From CAVZTX01 sp963778375 (GTDB lineage Bacteria > Chloroflexota > Ktedonobacteria > Ktedonobacterales > Ktedonobacteraceae): a stretch of DNA of 64,000 nt. This document shows positions 42,990 through 52,475 of this stretch, piece after piece. Within the stretch, counting starts at the first letter, position 1, and each line of letters starts with the position of its first letter. The notes under the pieces were generated by a model. It did no database searches. It was not told the DNA's origin and worked only from the letters and a program-made list of their open reading frames with translations. The translations under genes and the position numbers were made by a program. The stretch is taken from positions 1-64,000 of the forward strand of contig CAVZTX010000034.1 in NCBI GenBank assembly GCA_963778375.1, written 5' to 3'.

Positions 42990-44243
42990 TTACAACGGGA
43001 CAGTAACAACAATATACGTACCTTCCCCCGGTTCGCTCGAAATACAGAGCGTGCCTGCGAGCAATTTGACGCGTTCACTCATACCGGCCAGGCCGAAATG
43101 ACCCTCCTGCACCACCTGTGCCACGTTGTCAGGATCGAAGCCACGCCCATCGTCTTGCACGATCAGTGTGAGCGCGTTCTCCTCGGCCGTGAGCGAGAGC
43201 GAAATATGCCGCGCTTGCGCATGCTTGTAGGCGTTGGCCAGCGCTTCCTCAGCAATACGATAGAGAGCTGCCTCCAGGCGTGTGGGAAGCACGGGAAAAT
43301 GCGGGGCGGGAGAATAGGTATACTGCACGTCCACCCCGTTTTCGTCGCGGCCAATTTGTACCAGCGCGGCCAATGCTTCAAGGAGCGTTTTATCCTGTAA
43401 TGGTACTGCGCGCAGGTCCATCACCGAACGGCGGGCCTCCTCGAGATTGCGCCGGGCAAGGCCGAGGGCGCGGCGGATTGCTTCCTGGGCGCGCTTGGGG
43501 CGAGTAGTGGCGATCGCGTCGGCTGTTTCGAGCTGAAGGGTGATGGCGGCAAGGCCCTGGGCAAGGGTATCATGAATCTCGCGTGCCAGGCGGTTACGCT
43601 CTTCAATGGTAGCCAGTCGCGTCGCTGCCAGCGTGTGCTCTGTAGAAAGCCGCGCGCGTTGTATGGCTAAGCCAATCTGGTCGCCGATGATATGCAGCAG
43701 TTGCAGTTCTTCCGTCTCTAACTCACGCCAATCCTCGCTCGCAACGTTGAGCACGCCAATCGGTGTGGTACCGGCATAGATGGGCACGCTGGCATGGAAG
43801 CGCAATCCGAGCGAGGAAGGATCATGCTCATTCTCGGCTTTCTTCAGACGACTACAGCGCAGTACGTCGATATTGGCCGCGCCCTCAAGGTCACCTTCCA
43901 GAAAGGTATCAAGGCAAAGGCAGTAGCCGGTCATGCGCCTGGGATAGTCGGCGAGGTAGGGCGGAAGTGATTGCGCTGCCGCAAGATAGGGGGTATCGTG
44001 CTCATCAAGCAGCCATACCCAGCCGGTTTGCAGACCAAGCAGTTTCGTCACCTGCACCAGGACCTCCTGTAACGCCTCGTGTACATCCACTTTGCGGTTC
44101 AGATGGCCGGCGATGGCATAGAGTATGGCCAGGTTGCGATTCCTGCGCAACAGTGAGGCGGTATCTTCATGCTGAGCCTGCAATGGTATATCTTGCGCAT
44201 GCGCGGACTCGATGAATGTAGTATCTTCTGGTTGAGTTGCCAT
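42990..44243 (-). CDS. GAF-domain sensor histidine kinase (HisKA_3 type)
   Basis: A 417-residue soluble kinase. GAF domain near residues 60-200, a dimerisation/phosphorylation helix NRLAREIHDTLAQGLAAITLQLE (phospho-His in REIHD) near 205-230, and HATPase with DDGRGFDP and GLAGMSERVKLLAGTL. There is no membrane segment, so it senses an internal signal; Cys in YCLCLDTFLEG within the GAF region could bind a cofactor. ATG 44243 is preferred to the upstream 44321. It is the partner of the regulator 12 nt downstream. Confidence 0.93.
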   Translation of the reverse strand: MATQPEDTTFIESAHAQDIPLQAQHEDTASLLRRNRNLAILYAIAGHLNRKVDVHEALQEVLVQVTKLLGLQTGWVWLLDEHDTPYLAAAQSLPPYLADYPRRMTGYCLCLDTFLEGDLEGAANIDVLRCSRLKKAENEHDPSSLGLRFHASVPIYAGTTPIGVLNVASEDWRELETEELQLLHIIGDQIGLAIQRARLSTEHTLAATRLATIEERNRLAREIHDTLAQGLAAITLQLETADAIATTRPKRAQEAIRRALGLARRNLEEARRSVMDLRAVPLQDKTLLEALAALVQIGRDENGVDVQYTYSPAPHFPVLPTRLEAALYRIAEEALANAYKHAQARHISLSLTAEENALTLIVQDDGRGFDPDNVAQVVQEGHFGLAGMSERVKLLAGTLCISSEPGEGTYIVVTVPL

Positions 44244-44260
44244 ACTTGATATTGTATACC

Positions 44261-44290
44261 AAGAGCGCGATGGATTGCCATCACGCTCTT
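44261..44290. terminator. Hairpin upstream of the histidine kinase gene
   Basis: AAGAGCGCGATGG pairs with CCATCACGCTCTT around ATTG, with one mismatch. It lies 101 nt past the stop of the hydrolase gene. No T-run follows on the minus strand, so termination is uncertain. Confidence 0.4.
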
Positions 44291-44390
44291 TCTGTTGAGG
44301 ATACGAATTGTTTGTGAGCAAGCGATCACCGAGCCTCTGTAAGGGCCGATGTATCGACCTCCAAGTGAAGAGTAGTGCTGAAAGCAGACA

Positions 44391-45158
44391 TCAACCCTTA
44401 TAATGTGCTTCCACATGCTCCTCTTCTTCGATAGGCACAACTGTGCTACAGGCCTGTACGAAGGCGGAGAAAAGGCGAGCACATGCAGGCTCTTTCGCGT
44501 AGATTTCTTCTGGATGGCATTGAACTGCCATTATAAAGCGATATTCAGGAGCTTCGAGTAACTCTGCCACGCCATCTTCGGCACGCCCGCTAATATGTAC
44601 GCCCTTACCGGGGGTCTTGACGGCCTGATGATGCAGGCTATTGACCCAGAATTCGCGTGAGCCCAGTATCCTATCCATCCTGCTACCAGCTTCCACGTAC
44701 ACACGATGAGCGATATGGGTGCGAGGCAATTCTCGCTGACAGTGCTGCATGCTGCCTGGATACTGATCCAGCAAGTCTTGATAGAGGCTTCCGCCCATAG
44801 CGATGTTGAGCACTTGCATGCCACGGCAGACACCAAGCGTCGGTATATCTTCCTGGAGTGCCCAATGTGCTAGCGTTAATTCCAACTTGTCGAGCTGTGG
44901 ATCACCTTCATCGAGTAAGGGATGTGGCTCTTCTCCATAATAGGTAGATCGCACATCAAGACCACCTGGCAACAACAAACCATCGAGGCGCGGAAGCAGG
45001 GTATCAAGGCTGTGTAGATTATCAAGTAGCGGTATGAGGATAGGCGCCCCACCTGCACTTTCCACGGCGTGGACATAGGTCCGATTATTGCAATAGATTG
45101 GTCGTCCAGTTCCTGCACGATAGTCCGCATGACAGGGAATACCAATAAGTGGACGCAT
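44391..45158 (-). CDS. Class I glutamine amidotransferase-like hydrolase (peptidase C26, PuuD-like)
   Basis: A 255-residue enzyme likely cleaving gamma-glutamyl amides such as gamma-Glu-GABA. It shows GIPCHADYR at the start, the GGLDVRSTYYGEEPH stretch, the nucleophile Cys in LGVCRGMQVLNIAMGGSLYQD near residues 112-132, and the His-Glu pair in VQCHPEE. ATG 45158 follows AAGGAGTAATCGT. No other putrescine-degradation gene is near. Confidence 0.92.
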   Translation of the reverse strand: MRPLIGIPCHADYRAGTGRPIYCNNRTYVHAVESAGGAPILIPLLDNLHSLDTLLPRLDGLLLPGGLDVRSTYYGEEPHPLLDEGDPQLDKLELTLAHWALQEDIPTLGVCRGMQVLNIAMGGSLYQDLLDQYPGSMQHCQRELPRTHIAHRVYVEAGSRMDRILGSREFWVNSLHHQAVKTPGKGVHISGRAEDGVAELLEAPEYRFIMAVQCHPEEIYAKEPACARLFSAFVQACSTVVPIEEEEHVEAHYKG

Positions 45159-45215
45159 ACGATTACTCCTTAAAAGACGTTTTTATAGTAGCTAGGACGA
45201 GGCGCATGCCAGTAA

Positions 45216-45247
45216 TAAAAAAACGGAACGCTGGCGTGTGCGTTCCG
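45216..45247 (-). terminator. Rho-independent terminator of the FtsB-like gene
   Basis: CGGAACGC (45247-45240) and GCGTTCCG (45231-45224) form an 8-bp stem with an 8-nt loop, followed on the minus strand by TTTTTTTATTA. It lies about 105 nt past the stop at 45354. Confidence 0.85.
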
Positions 45248-45353
45248 CTAAAAGCAATGACTCGCCAGTTGATAATCAATATGTCTCGTTGCTATTACAA
45301 TGGGACTACATTTATCATACGACGCATGTCAAGCCCGTCCGCAGGCCAAATGC

Positions 45354-45833
45354 TCATCCTTCAAAGAAAATATTCCACCAATCCTGCCAAAATCCTTGAT
45401 GTGTTGATGAATGCGTGGAGTGTGAGGAATCTTGCGCTGCTGAGTTACCGGAACTTACGATGACGATGGAATGCTCGCCGGGACGAATGTAGCCAAGCTG
45501 CTCGCGAGCTTCGCGTTCGATGACAGAGGGGTCTTGATAGTGTCGTGCCTGCTGTGTCAGATGATCATGATATGCCTGAAGTTGTTGTGTCTGCTGCTGC
45601 TCAGCCTGCACGCGTTGGGCAAGCTGGCTGTTTGACCAGGCCTGGGCTAAGGAGCCAAGCAAGAACGCAAGGCAAATCAAGCCTGTCACCCAGATCACCG
45701 TCTTTGTAAAGAGCGAACCACGCCTGGCTCTTAGGCGTCCAACAGTTTCTTCCGTACCAACGGCGGCAGTAATATGCGTATTACCTCCATCGGTACGCAA
45801 AGGGATTTGCGGCCTTCTTCGATGCTCCTGCAT
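45354..45833 (-). CDS. FtsB/DivIC-family septum formation initiator-like protein
   Basis: A 159-residue bitopic protein: ~45 polar residues, a membrane span near 46-64 (VIWVTGLICLAFLLGSLAQA), a Gln-rich coiled coil (~68-100), and the family ending DPSVIEREAREQLGYIRPGEH near 103-123. Such proteins join the divisome with FtsL/FtsQ. A Ser/His-rich tail follows. The divisome cluster is not adjacent. Confidence 0.85.
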   Translation of the reverse strand: MQEHRRRPQIPLRTDGGNTHITAAVGTEETVGRLRARRGSLFTKTVIWVTGLICLAFLLGSLAQAWSNSQLAQRVQAEQQQTQQLQAYHDHLTQQARHYQDPSVIEREAREQLGYIRPGEHSIVIVSSGNSAAQDSSHSTHSSTHQGFWQDWWNIFFEG

Positions 45834-45995
45834 AAGATACCTCTTCAGTTTAGCGTAGCAGATAATGAGATACGAGGCTCATCTCTATGATACACTACGC
45901 CAATTAGAGGATTACGTCAAGATACAACCAATACCCCCACCCTGCCCAAAAGTCCCCTTCATCCCCTACTCAAGGTATACTATTCGTATCTCTCT

Positions 45996-48326
45996 ATGAG
46001 AGTCTATCCATGGAAAGGTATTGCTGTGCGACTGTTTCGTCCCGTGGTCATCACTATTTCTTTGCTTTTGGTATGTGTATTGGTTATTTCTCAAATAAGG
46101 TTTTCGCCTGCACTCGCGTCTCATCCACACCAGCCAATAGCAATGAGCACACCATCAGCTCAAACGCACCCACTCCAATTAGACAATCGACTGCCGGTCC
46201 AAACATACAGAGGCTCGAGTAGTGTTAATATCATCAATGCCAAATTTGGCTCGCGCTTTGATTTTATGATCACACCCCAAACGGCCTCGGTTAGGAGTGG
46301 TACCGACGGCATATTTCATGACAATGCTGCTAGTTATATTGTCGGCATCAATCCCGCAGGCATGAAGGGTGCATCTATTTTTCACATGGGAGCACTGAAC
46401 CGTTCGCTAGGTGATACATATGTGCTGAATGAACGCTGGACACAGGGGCTGGATACAACGCGCTGGGAAGGCGATGCCAATGATGGATCAGGATTGCACC
46501 TGACAGTCGATATCATCGATACATTTTTAGGCGAGCCTGGCTGTACCGATATCTCTGCATGTGCCAATTCGGTGAAGGATGATACGGTACCGGTCTTGAT
46601 GGTCGGCGTAAGCCTGCACAATATGAGCAATAAGACACAGACAGGGAAATTTCTTTTCGGTAGCAATCGCAAACTGCCTTCTAACAACGCATGCATCCAG
46701 CGCACCACGGCTAGCGGTACTGCCGTCAACGTTCTCTCCTATGATAGGCGTGCCGATGTTACAGGTGGGACGCTTTTTCTTGCAGGTGAACAGTCTCTTT
46801 GGAGCTGCAATACCTCTAATAGTGACCGCGTCGGGTTGGCATGGAATTATAGTATTGGGGCAAGTCAGACGCATACAGCTTATCTCATCTTAGGTGCATG
46901 GAATCCCAGCCAGAATTTATTTGCCAACACAAAATTACCTATTGGCTGCCAAAGAGAGGTTCTTTACCCAGTTCAAGAGTGGTCATCGCAGGGAGCTGTG
47001 GTTGACTTTGCCATTGACAACCTCTCGGCGGGAGACAATTTGCTTTCTCGAGCGCAATCGATGGAAAATGTCCTGATCAATAACGATGTGCTGGCACCCT
47101 CGCAGCGTTGGGTAATTGCCAACTCATTACAAAGCTACAAGGCGAGTAGCTGGCTGGTAGGACGACAAAGCTGCGCTGGCGGAGGATATGACGCGGCGGT
47201 CTATGAAGGGAACTTCGGCTTTTTGACAACGGTCGATGTGCTGCACGAGTACGGATACTTCGAGATAAACCGCGTTCCCTGGTTCTTTAGAAGTGAGATG
47301 ACTACTGTTTTTGCAAACGCCACTCGCAATTCCTTCGGCACTTACTTTCAACACAATTCGGGAGGCGACATCGATAGCAAGGGTATCTGTACAGCGCCCG
47401 GTTATGGCATACCGACGCTGCGATCCACCTGCTATGGACCCCCATATGCCAAGTTTGCGGTACCCATGCCTACCGAAGAGAACGATGATGTTGTACTGCT
47501 CACGGCTTATTATGTCAGTCTCACCGGCGATACGTCGCTGGCGACAAGCAATATTCAGTTGATCGACGCTGCAATGATGCATAATGTGAGAGTAGGTGAC
47601 CCTAACACCGGCATCGCTTATAACGGGCAGGATACGGCTACTACCTATGACCATATGAAAGATTGCCTGCACAATTACGCTCCTAATGCTGGAAATCTCT
47701 ACTACCAGGGATTAAAGGAAGCTACTGGCTACCGCGCTGTCGCCTATCTCAACGGTTTTGTCCCTGATAATGCCAACGCCCCTAGTTGGACAGATGCAGC
47801 AGCAAAGATTGAAAACGCGCTGGTGCAAGAATACGACAAGCACGGCTTCATCCCACTCGCTGAGAATAACAAGGCGTATAACAATTGCAATGGACGTTCC
47901 ATTGTCCTTGGGGAAGGATTGTTCTACCTACACCTGATCGGCCAGGATAGCGCGATGAATCCCACGCTGTTGCATGATCTGGCAATGCAATATCCAGCCG
48001 ATCTGAGCGCGGATACGCTCTCCAACCCCTCGATGATCACATTGGAGTCTACACGGGCCACGAATCCCCAGTGCAAAAATGGCATTTGTTTACGCTACGA
48101 ATGGTTCAGTAAGGTGATGCTCTCTGGCATCATCGCCGCTATGGTGTATACCTCGCACGGATGCACCGCATGTGCCCATCTGGACATAACCCAGACAGTG
48201 TATAACTTCAATCTCTCTCTACCAAGAAGCTTTGATGACGGTGTGCAGGATGATGGACTGGCGTGGAATGGGTACTTTTATCCTCGTGGCTTGATTAGCT
48301 GGGCTTTTTTGAATGCTGGGTATTGA
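45996..48326 (+). CDS. Large secreted protein, probably a glycoside hydrolase with an (alpha/alpha) barrel
   Basis: A 776-residue protein with a signal peptide (VVITISLLLVCVLVISQI near 18-35, likely cut after ALASH). The first ~300 residues look beta-rich; from ~370 the pattern NSLQSYKASSWLV, DVLHEYGYFEINRVPWFFRSEM, PTEENDDVVLLTAYYVSLTGD and DDGLAWNGYFYPRGLISWAFLNAGY suggests repeated helical hairpins of a glycosidase barrel, as in GH52/GH116-like enzymes. Many Cys (about 18) suggest disulfides outside the cell. The family call is by overall pattern only; the acid residues are not assigned. Confidence 0.6.
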   Translation: MRVYPWKGIAVRLFRPVVITISLLLVCVLVISQIRFSPALASHPHQPIAMSTPSAQTHPLQLDNRLPVQTYRGSSSVNIINAKFGSRFDFMITPQTASVRSGTDGIFHDNAASYIVGINPAGMKGASIFHMGALNRSLGDTYVLNERWTQGLDTTRWEGDANDGSGLHLTVDIIDTFLGEPGCTDISACANSVKDDTVPVLMVGVSLHNMSNKTQTGKFLFGSNRKLPSNNACIQRTTASGTAVNVLSYDRRADVTGGTLFLAGEQSLWSCNTSNSDRVGLAWNYSIGASQTHTAYLILGAWNPSQNLFANTKLPIGCQREVLYPVQEWSSQGAVVDFAIDNLSAGDNLLSRAQSMENVLINNDVLAPSQRWVIANSLQSYKASSWLVGRQSCAGGGYDAAVYEGNFGFLTTVDVLHEYGYFEINRVPWFFRSEMTTVFANATRNSFGTYFQHNSGGDIDSKGICTAPGYGIPTLRSTCYGPPYAKFAVPMPTEENDDVVLLTAYYVSLTGDTSLATSNIQLIDAAMMHNVRVGDPNTGIAYNGQDTATTYDHMKDCLHNYAPNAGNLYYQGLKEATGYRAVAYLNGFVPDNANAPSWTDAAAKIENALVQEYDKHGFIPLAENNKAYNNCNGRSIVLGEGLFYLHLIGQDSAMNPTLLHDLAMQYPADLSADTLSNPSMITLESTRATNPQCKNGICLRYEWFSKVMLSGIIAAMVYTSHGCTACAHLDITQTVYNFNLSLPRSFDDGVQDDGLAWNGYFYPRGLISWAFLNAGY

Positions 48327-48426
48327 TTGTACATCTTCTCCTTGATCCCTCTTCATGCCCCTCGACAGCGCATTTCCGCTATGTTACACTATGCAAAGAA
48401 GAGATTTGTGTGGGAGCGTATTTCGT

Positions 48427-49380
48427 ATGGATAAAACTGTAGATAAACCCTGGGATGATAGTTTGAGAAAACTCGTCCGAGCCAATCCACAATCGTTTGT
48501 AAGGTGGTTACTCGGTGAGGCGCAATTTATTAAGGAGCTTCCTGACAAATTAAAAAGTTGGAAATTGGAGGTAGATGCGCTCCTACAGACCACCTTCGAT
48601 GGGCAGGAGATGTTACTGCATATCGAGTTCCAAACATACAACGACTCCGATATGGACGAACGTCTTCTGCGCTATAATGTATTGATACGAGGTGAGTACC
48701 ATCTTCCAGTGCTTTCTTGTGTAATCTATTTGCTCAGAGATGGGAACATTCCGAAGTCCCCATTGAGGTGGACAGTTCCTACAGGGCAAAAAGTGCTTGA
48801 TTTTTACTTTGGGAGTATTGAACTCGGGGAACTCTCGCCAGAAGAGCTTCTCCACATGGATCAACCAGGATTGTTCCCGCTACTACCTTTGACCAAGGGT
48901 GGTGCGAGACGCGAAGTAGTAGATACGATGTTCACAGGTCTTCAGACCTCTGGACAAACCGAGTTAATGACCATTGGAAGTACATTAGCATCGTTAATAT
49001 TCAGTAAAGAGAATGCTGGCGACCTGGAATGGTTACATAGGAGGTTGCATCAAATGAACAATATACTACGTGAGAGTCCTTTTTATCAGGAGATATTGAA
49101 GGAAGGCCGCGAAGAGGGACTTGAAGAAGGATTTGAAGAGGGGCTTGAAAAAGGGCTTGAAAAAGGACTTCAAGAAGGGAAACTAGGAGCGCTACGAGAG
49201 GTCCTTCTCACGGTCGTTCAAGTACGTTTTCCTAAGTTGGCACGTCTGACGAAAGGATTGGCAGCTATCACTGAAGACCCAGAAGTTCTACAAAACCTGA
49301 TTCTCAAAATGAGTACGGCCCAAACTTTTGAGGAAGCACAACAATATCTTTTCGAGGAGGGCGAAGAGAACCACAATTAA
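48427..49380 (+). CDS. Rpn-family PD-(D/E)XK nuclease/transposase-like protein
   Basis: A 317-residue protein of the Rpn (recombination-promoting nuclease) type. The nuclease core shows VDALLQTTFDGQEMLLHIEFQ near residues 47-67 (Asp ... Glu-x-Gln). Residues ~225-258 are a Glu/Gly/Leu tandem region (EEGLEEGFEEGLEKGLEKG), typical before the C-terminal helical domain. ATG 48427 is preferred over upstream starts by the DKTVDKPWDDS family start. Rpn genes are often mobile or multi-copy; no inverted repeats were found here. Confidence 0.85.
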   Translation: MDKTVDKPWDDSLRKLVRANPQSFVRWLLGEAQFIKELPDKLKSWKLEVDALLQTTFDGQEMLLHIEFQTYNDSDMDERLLRYNVLIRGEYHLPVLSCVIYLLRDGNIPKSPLRWTVPTGQKVLDFYFGSIELGELSPEELLHMDQPGLFPLLPLTKGGARREVVDTMFTGLQTSGQTELMTIGSTLASLIFSKENAGDLEWLHRRLHQMNNILRESPFYQEILKEGREEGLEEGFEEGLEKGLEKGLQEGKLGALREVLLTVVQVRFPKLARLTKGLAAITEDPEVLQNLILKMSTAQTFEEAQQYLFEEGEENHN

Positions 49381-49457
49381 CGCCCACAATTTCATACTCC
49401 TCGGTATACTAGACTCACAAGCACAATTTTTGCTATTTGCTAAAGGAGTCTGGTATT

Positions 49458-49960
49458 ATGTCACTAGCTAGCACCACGAATCTGAAAAGTGCAACATCAA
49501 CTACACGCAATCTTCATGTCTACCTTGATCGCATCTGGCAGCGGCATTTTTCTGATATCCTCCGAGCGAATGAAGTAGAGATTGCCTACTGTCAACCCTG
49601 GAAGCGTCGACTTGGCTTATTCGTATGACAGTTGATAACAAAACCTCGTTTATTGGGATAAATGCCTTACTTCAGCATTTCCAAGTGCCAGAATACGTGC
49701 TGATTACGACGATTGCACACGAACTGATGCATTATGCACATGGATTTGGTTCACCACTGCCGCGCTGTTATGAGCATCCACATGCCAATAATGTAGTAGA
49801 TCGGGAACTCGAACGACGCGGACTAGGTAAATATGCACATCAATGCGACGAATGGATTGACAAAGAGTGGTTTCCATTTTATGATATGCTGCGTGAATCG
49901 GGTTGGGCTGGTATTCCTGGCGCTCACCGTCCTATCCATCGTCATAAACCTAAATGCTGA
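49458..49960 (+). pseudogene. SprT-like zinc metalloprotease, split into two frames
   Basis: The first frame (49458-49628, 56 aa; AAGGAG 9 nt upstream) holds LHVYLDRIWQRHFSDILRANEVEIAYC...RRLGLFV, the start of an SprT-type domain. The second (49625-49960, 111 aa) holds INALLQHFQVPEYVLITTIAHELMHYAHGFGS with the zinc motif HELMH and later His/Cys. Joined, ~165 residues fit the family. The stop and next start overlap as ATGA, so translational coupling is possible, but a frameshift near 49625 explains the split best. Confidence 0.75.
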
Positions 49961-50024
49961 GATAATGACGTAGCTACGCAAAACGCTTGAATATTCAAAT
50001 TCTGTAGTATGCAAGAAAAATCCC

Positions 50025-50053
50025 TTGACATCATATCGCGCATGTGGTATATT
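50025..50053 (+). promoter_or_regulatory. Sigma-70 promoter of rho
   Basis: TTGACA (50025-50030), 17 nt, TATATT (50048-50053). It would give a leader of about 265 nt before rho. The 49961-50324 region holds no gene; a long leader is compatible with Rho autoregulation, known in E. coli. Confidence 0.7.
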
Positions 50054-50324
50054 CATGTTAGCTCCTAAGGTATGCACCGCACCATTCAATAGTCCCGCTG
50101 GTTTCTATTTGTATGTCGTTGCGTTGTACACTGTGTTAGATATATTGGCCGAACGCCTCTTTCATCCATCGTGAGCTTCAATGTCACCACATGTTTTTCA
50201 GAACATTTTCCGAATGCGGTCTGTTTGTACCTGCTATTTCCCACCATACTCTCTAGTTTGAGTTCAACACAGAAAGGAGAAAGGGCGTGTATTCCTATAA
50301 GGATTTGGTCCGCCCTATAACAAC

Positions 50325-51584
50325 GTGAACATCACTGAACTAGAAACAAAAACTATTACGGAGCTACGCGACATCGCTCGCGACCTCGAACTCTCCGGCT
50401 ACACCACCCTCAAAAAACAAGACCTCGTCTTCCGACTTCTCCAGGCTCATACCGAGCAACAAGGTAACATTTTCAGCGCAGGCGTGCTGGAAATCGTAGA
50501 AGATGGCTTTGGCTTCCTGCGACAAGAGCGTTTCCTTCCCGGTAATATGGATGTCTACGTCTCCCAGTCACAAATTCGCCGTTTTGGTCTGCGCACCGGC
50601 GACATGGTTTCTGGCCAGGTTCGCCCGCCAAAGGATAACGAAAAGTACTATGGTTTACTGCGCGTAGAGGCCATTAACGGTTTAGACCCCGAAATTGCCA
50701 AACGCCGCCCCCACTTTGATGTCCTGACACCAATTTTCCCGCGTGAGATGTTCAATCTTGAGACAGCACCCTCGAACATCTCTGGGCGCATCATCAACCT
50801 GGTGGCACCCATTGGACGCGGACAGCGCGGACTGATCGTCTCTCCTCCTAAAGCTGGCAAGACCATGCTTCTCAAGTCCATCGCCAACTCTATCACCGAA
50901 AACTACGACGACGCCCACCTCATGATTGCCTTGATTGGTGAGCGACCAGAAGAAGTCACGGATATGAAACGCTCGGTAAAGGCTGAAGTCATTAGCTCCA
51001 CCTTCGACGAGCCAACCGAGGCACATACCCGCGTCGCCGAAATGGTGCTAGAACGTGCTAAGCGCCTGGTGGAAGGCGGACGCGACGTGGTAGTGCTACT
51101 GGATAGCATTACGCGCCTGAGCCGTGCGTATAACCTGGCTGTACAGCCGAGCGGTCGTACGCTCTCCGGCGGTCTTGATCCAAGCGCGCTATTTCCGCCT
51201 AAGCGTTTCTTTGGTGCCGCACGTAAGATTGAGGAGGGCGGCAGCCTGACAATCATCGCCACTGCCCTTGTTGATACCGGTAGCCGCATGGACGATGTGA
51301 TCTACGAAGAATTTAAAGGTACCGGCAACATGGAACTGCTGCTGAACCGCAAACTTGCCGAACGTCGTGTCTTCCCTGCCATCGACATTGGACTCTCCAG
51401 TACTCGCCGCGAAGAACTGCTGCTCGACGACAAGACGCTGCGTGCTGTTGTCGTGATGCGCCGCATGTTCTCTACATTAGCCGACCAGCGCGGTTTAGAG
51501 GCAATGGAGGCGCTCCTACAGCACATGTCTAAGACCAGCAATAACATGGAGTTCCTTGCAACGCTCAATAAAAGCATTCTCTAG
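50325..51584 (+). CDS. rho: Transcription termination factor Rho
   Basis: A hexameric RNA helicase that ends transcription. 419 residues: N-terminal LXTLKKQDLVFRLL-like helix region, RNA-binding cold-shock domain (GVLEIVEDGFGFLR and GNMDVYVSQSQIRRFGLRTGD), Walker A SPPKAGKTMLL near 170, GERPEEVTDM, Walker B DVVVLLDSITRLSRAYN, and the R-loop region. GTG 50325 lacks a strong ribosome-binding site. A 9-bp hairpin GGAGCTTGC/GCAAGCTCC begins at the last stop base (51584-51609) with no T-run. Confidence 0.97.
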   Translation: MNITELETKTITELRDIARDLELSGYTTLKKQDLVFRLLQAHTEQQGNIFSAGVLEIVEDGFGFLRQERFLPGNMDVYVSQSQIRRFGLRTGDMVSGQVRPPKDNEKYYGLLRVEAINGLDPEIAKRRPHFDVLTPIFPREMFNLETAPSNISGRIINLVAPIGRGQRGLIVSPPKAGKTMLLKSIANSITENYDDAHLMIALIGERPEEVTDMKRSVKAEVISSTFDEPTEAHTRVAEMVLERAKRLVEGGRDVVVLLDSITRLSRAYNLAVQPSGRTLSGGLDPSALFPPKRFFGAARKIEEGGSLTIIATALVDTGSRMDDVIYEEFKGTGNMELLLNRKLAERRVFPAIDIGLSSTRREELLLDDKTLRAVVVMRRMFSTLADQRGLEAMEALLQHMSKTSNNMEFLATLNKSIL

Positions 51585-51651
51585 GAGCTTGCCGCTTTGT
51601 GCAAGCTCCAGAGGGCACAGATTGATGGGGACGAGGCAAGCGTTCATATGT

Positions 51652-51690
51652 AAAAAAGCATAAGGCGAGGGAGTTTGGAAACTCCCTGCC
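51652..51690 (-). terminator. Probable terminator of the LiaF-like gene
   Basis: On the minus strand GGGAGTTT-CC-AAACTCCC forms a tight hairpin, followed 11 nt later by TTTTTT (51657-51652). It lies 60 nt past the stop. Confidence 0.5.
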
Positions 51691-51750
51691 ATTGAACCGC
51701 GGATTGCTCTGGCCTTCTCCATCCCAGGAAAGAACGCTTCTCGACATGTG

Positions 51751-52164
51751 TCAGAGTCGGTAAATATTGACGCCACCCATGCCCGAGTTGATGTGGAAGT
51801 GAATTTTGACGGGTCGCTCTGGATCAGCAGAGGCAACAGCAAATTCGGGAACCTGATTGGGGATATTGAGTGTCCCGCGAAACCTTGCCAACATCGTCTT
51901 CCACCAACCTAACCCTTCGTGAATGCTCGTGCCGCCAAATACTGAGGTACCGTCAATGGTGAACTGGACGTAGCGTGGGAGGTAAATTTCAACCCCTCCC
52001 ATAGCTGCATTGACCTCCAGATTATACTCACCTGGCTCAATGGGTGCACTCGCCAGATCGAGAACCACCCCACCCATACCGGAATTAAACGCGCCCTGTT
52101 GAAACAGCATCATCCCGCTGGTTGAGATTGAATGAAACTGGCCTCCAAAGGCTGTGGTAGGCAT
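51751..52164 (-). CDS. LiaF C-terminal-domain-like protein
   Basis: A 137-residue protein made mainly of the beta-rich domain found at the end of LiaF (cell-wall stress response). The repeated NSGMGGVVLDL, NAAMGGVEIYLP and INSGMGGVNIYRL stretches are the hallmark. No membrane segments are present, unlike LiaF. ATG 52164 follows AAGGAGTTTGAAGT. No liaRS genes are adjacent, so function is unknown. Confidence 0.75.
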   Translation of the reverse strand: MPTTAFGGQFHSISTSGMMLFQQGAFNSGMGGVVLDLASAPIEPGEYNLEVNAAMGGVEIYLPRYVQFTIDGTSVFGGTSIHEGLGWWKTMLARFRGTLNIPNQVPEFAVASADPERPVKIHFHINSGMGGVNIYRL

Positions 52165-52309
52165 ACTTCAAACTCCTTCCGTCTGCTCACCTTTTCAGGT
52201 GAACGTGACCAACTAAATTGTCTGCTTCTATTGTATCCTAAGAGGGTTAATTAACTGCAACCATGATAGGCTCTGGAATTGCCTCGATATAGTACTTATG
52301 ACCAATGCG

Positions 52310-52339
52310 TTGAGGACAATCGGTAGATTGGACTATAAT
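52310..52339 (+). promoter_or_regulatory. Sigma-70 promoter of the CoxG gene
   Basis: TTGAGG (52310-52315), 18 nt, TATAAT (52334-52339), about 130 nt before the gene. It lies in the 311-bp gap 52165-52475, which holds no gene. Confidence 0.55.
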
Positions 52340-52475
52340 ACACCCTGCAAAGCATTTGATGCTTTTTGTAAACTTCTCGGCTAGAAGATGACCAGATTTT
52401 TTGGGAGGAAATCTCCTTGTCTATTAGCTAGCATGCGAGAAAAACTAAACTAATAGAAGAGGTTTAAAAGTACGT

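Noticed and set aside
48427..49380. Insertion sequence around the Rpn-type gene
   Set aside because: No terminal inverted repeats or target duplications could be found on either side by eye.
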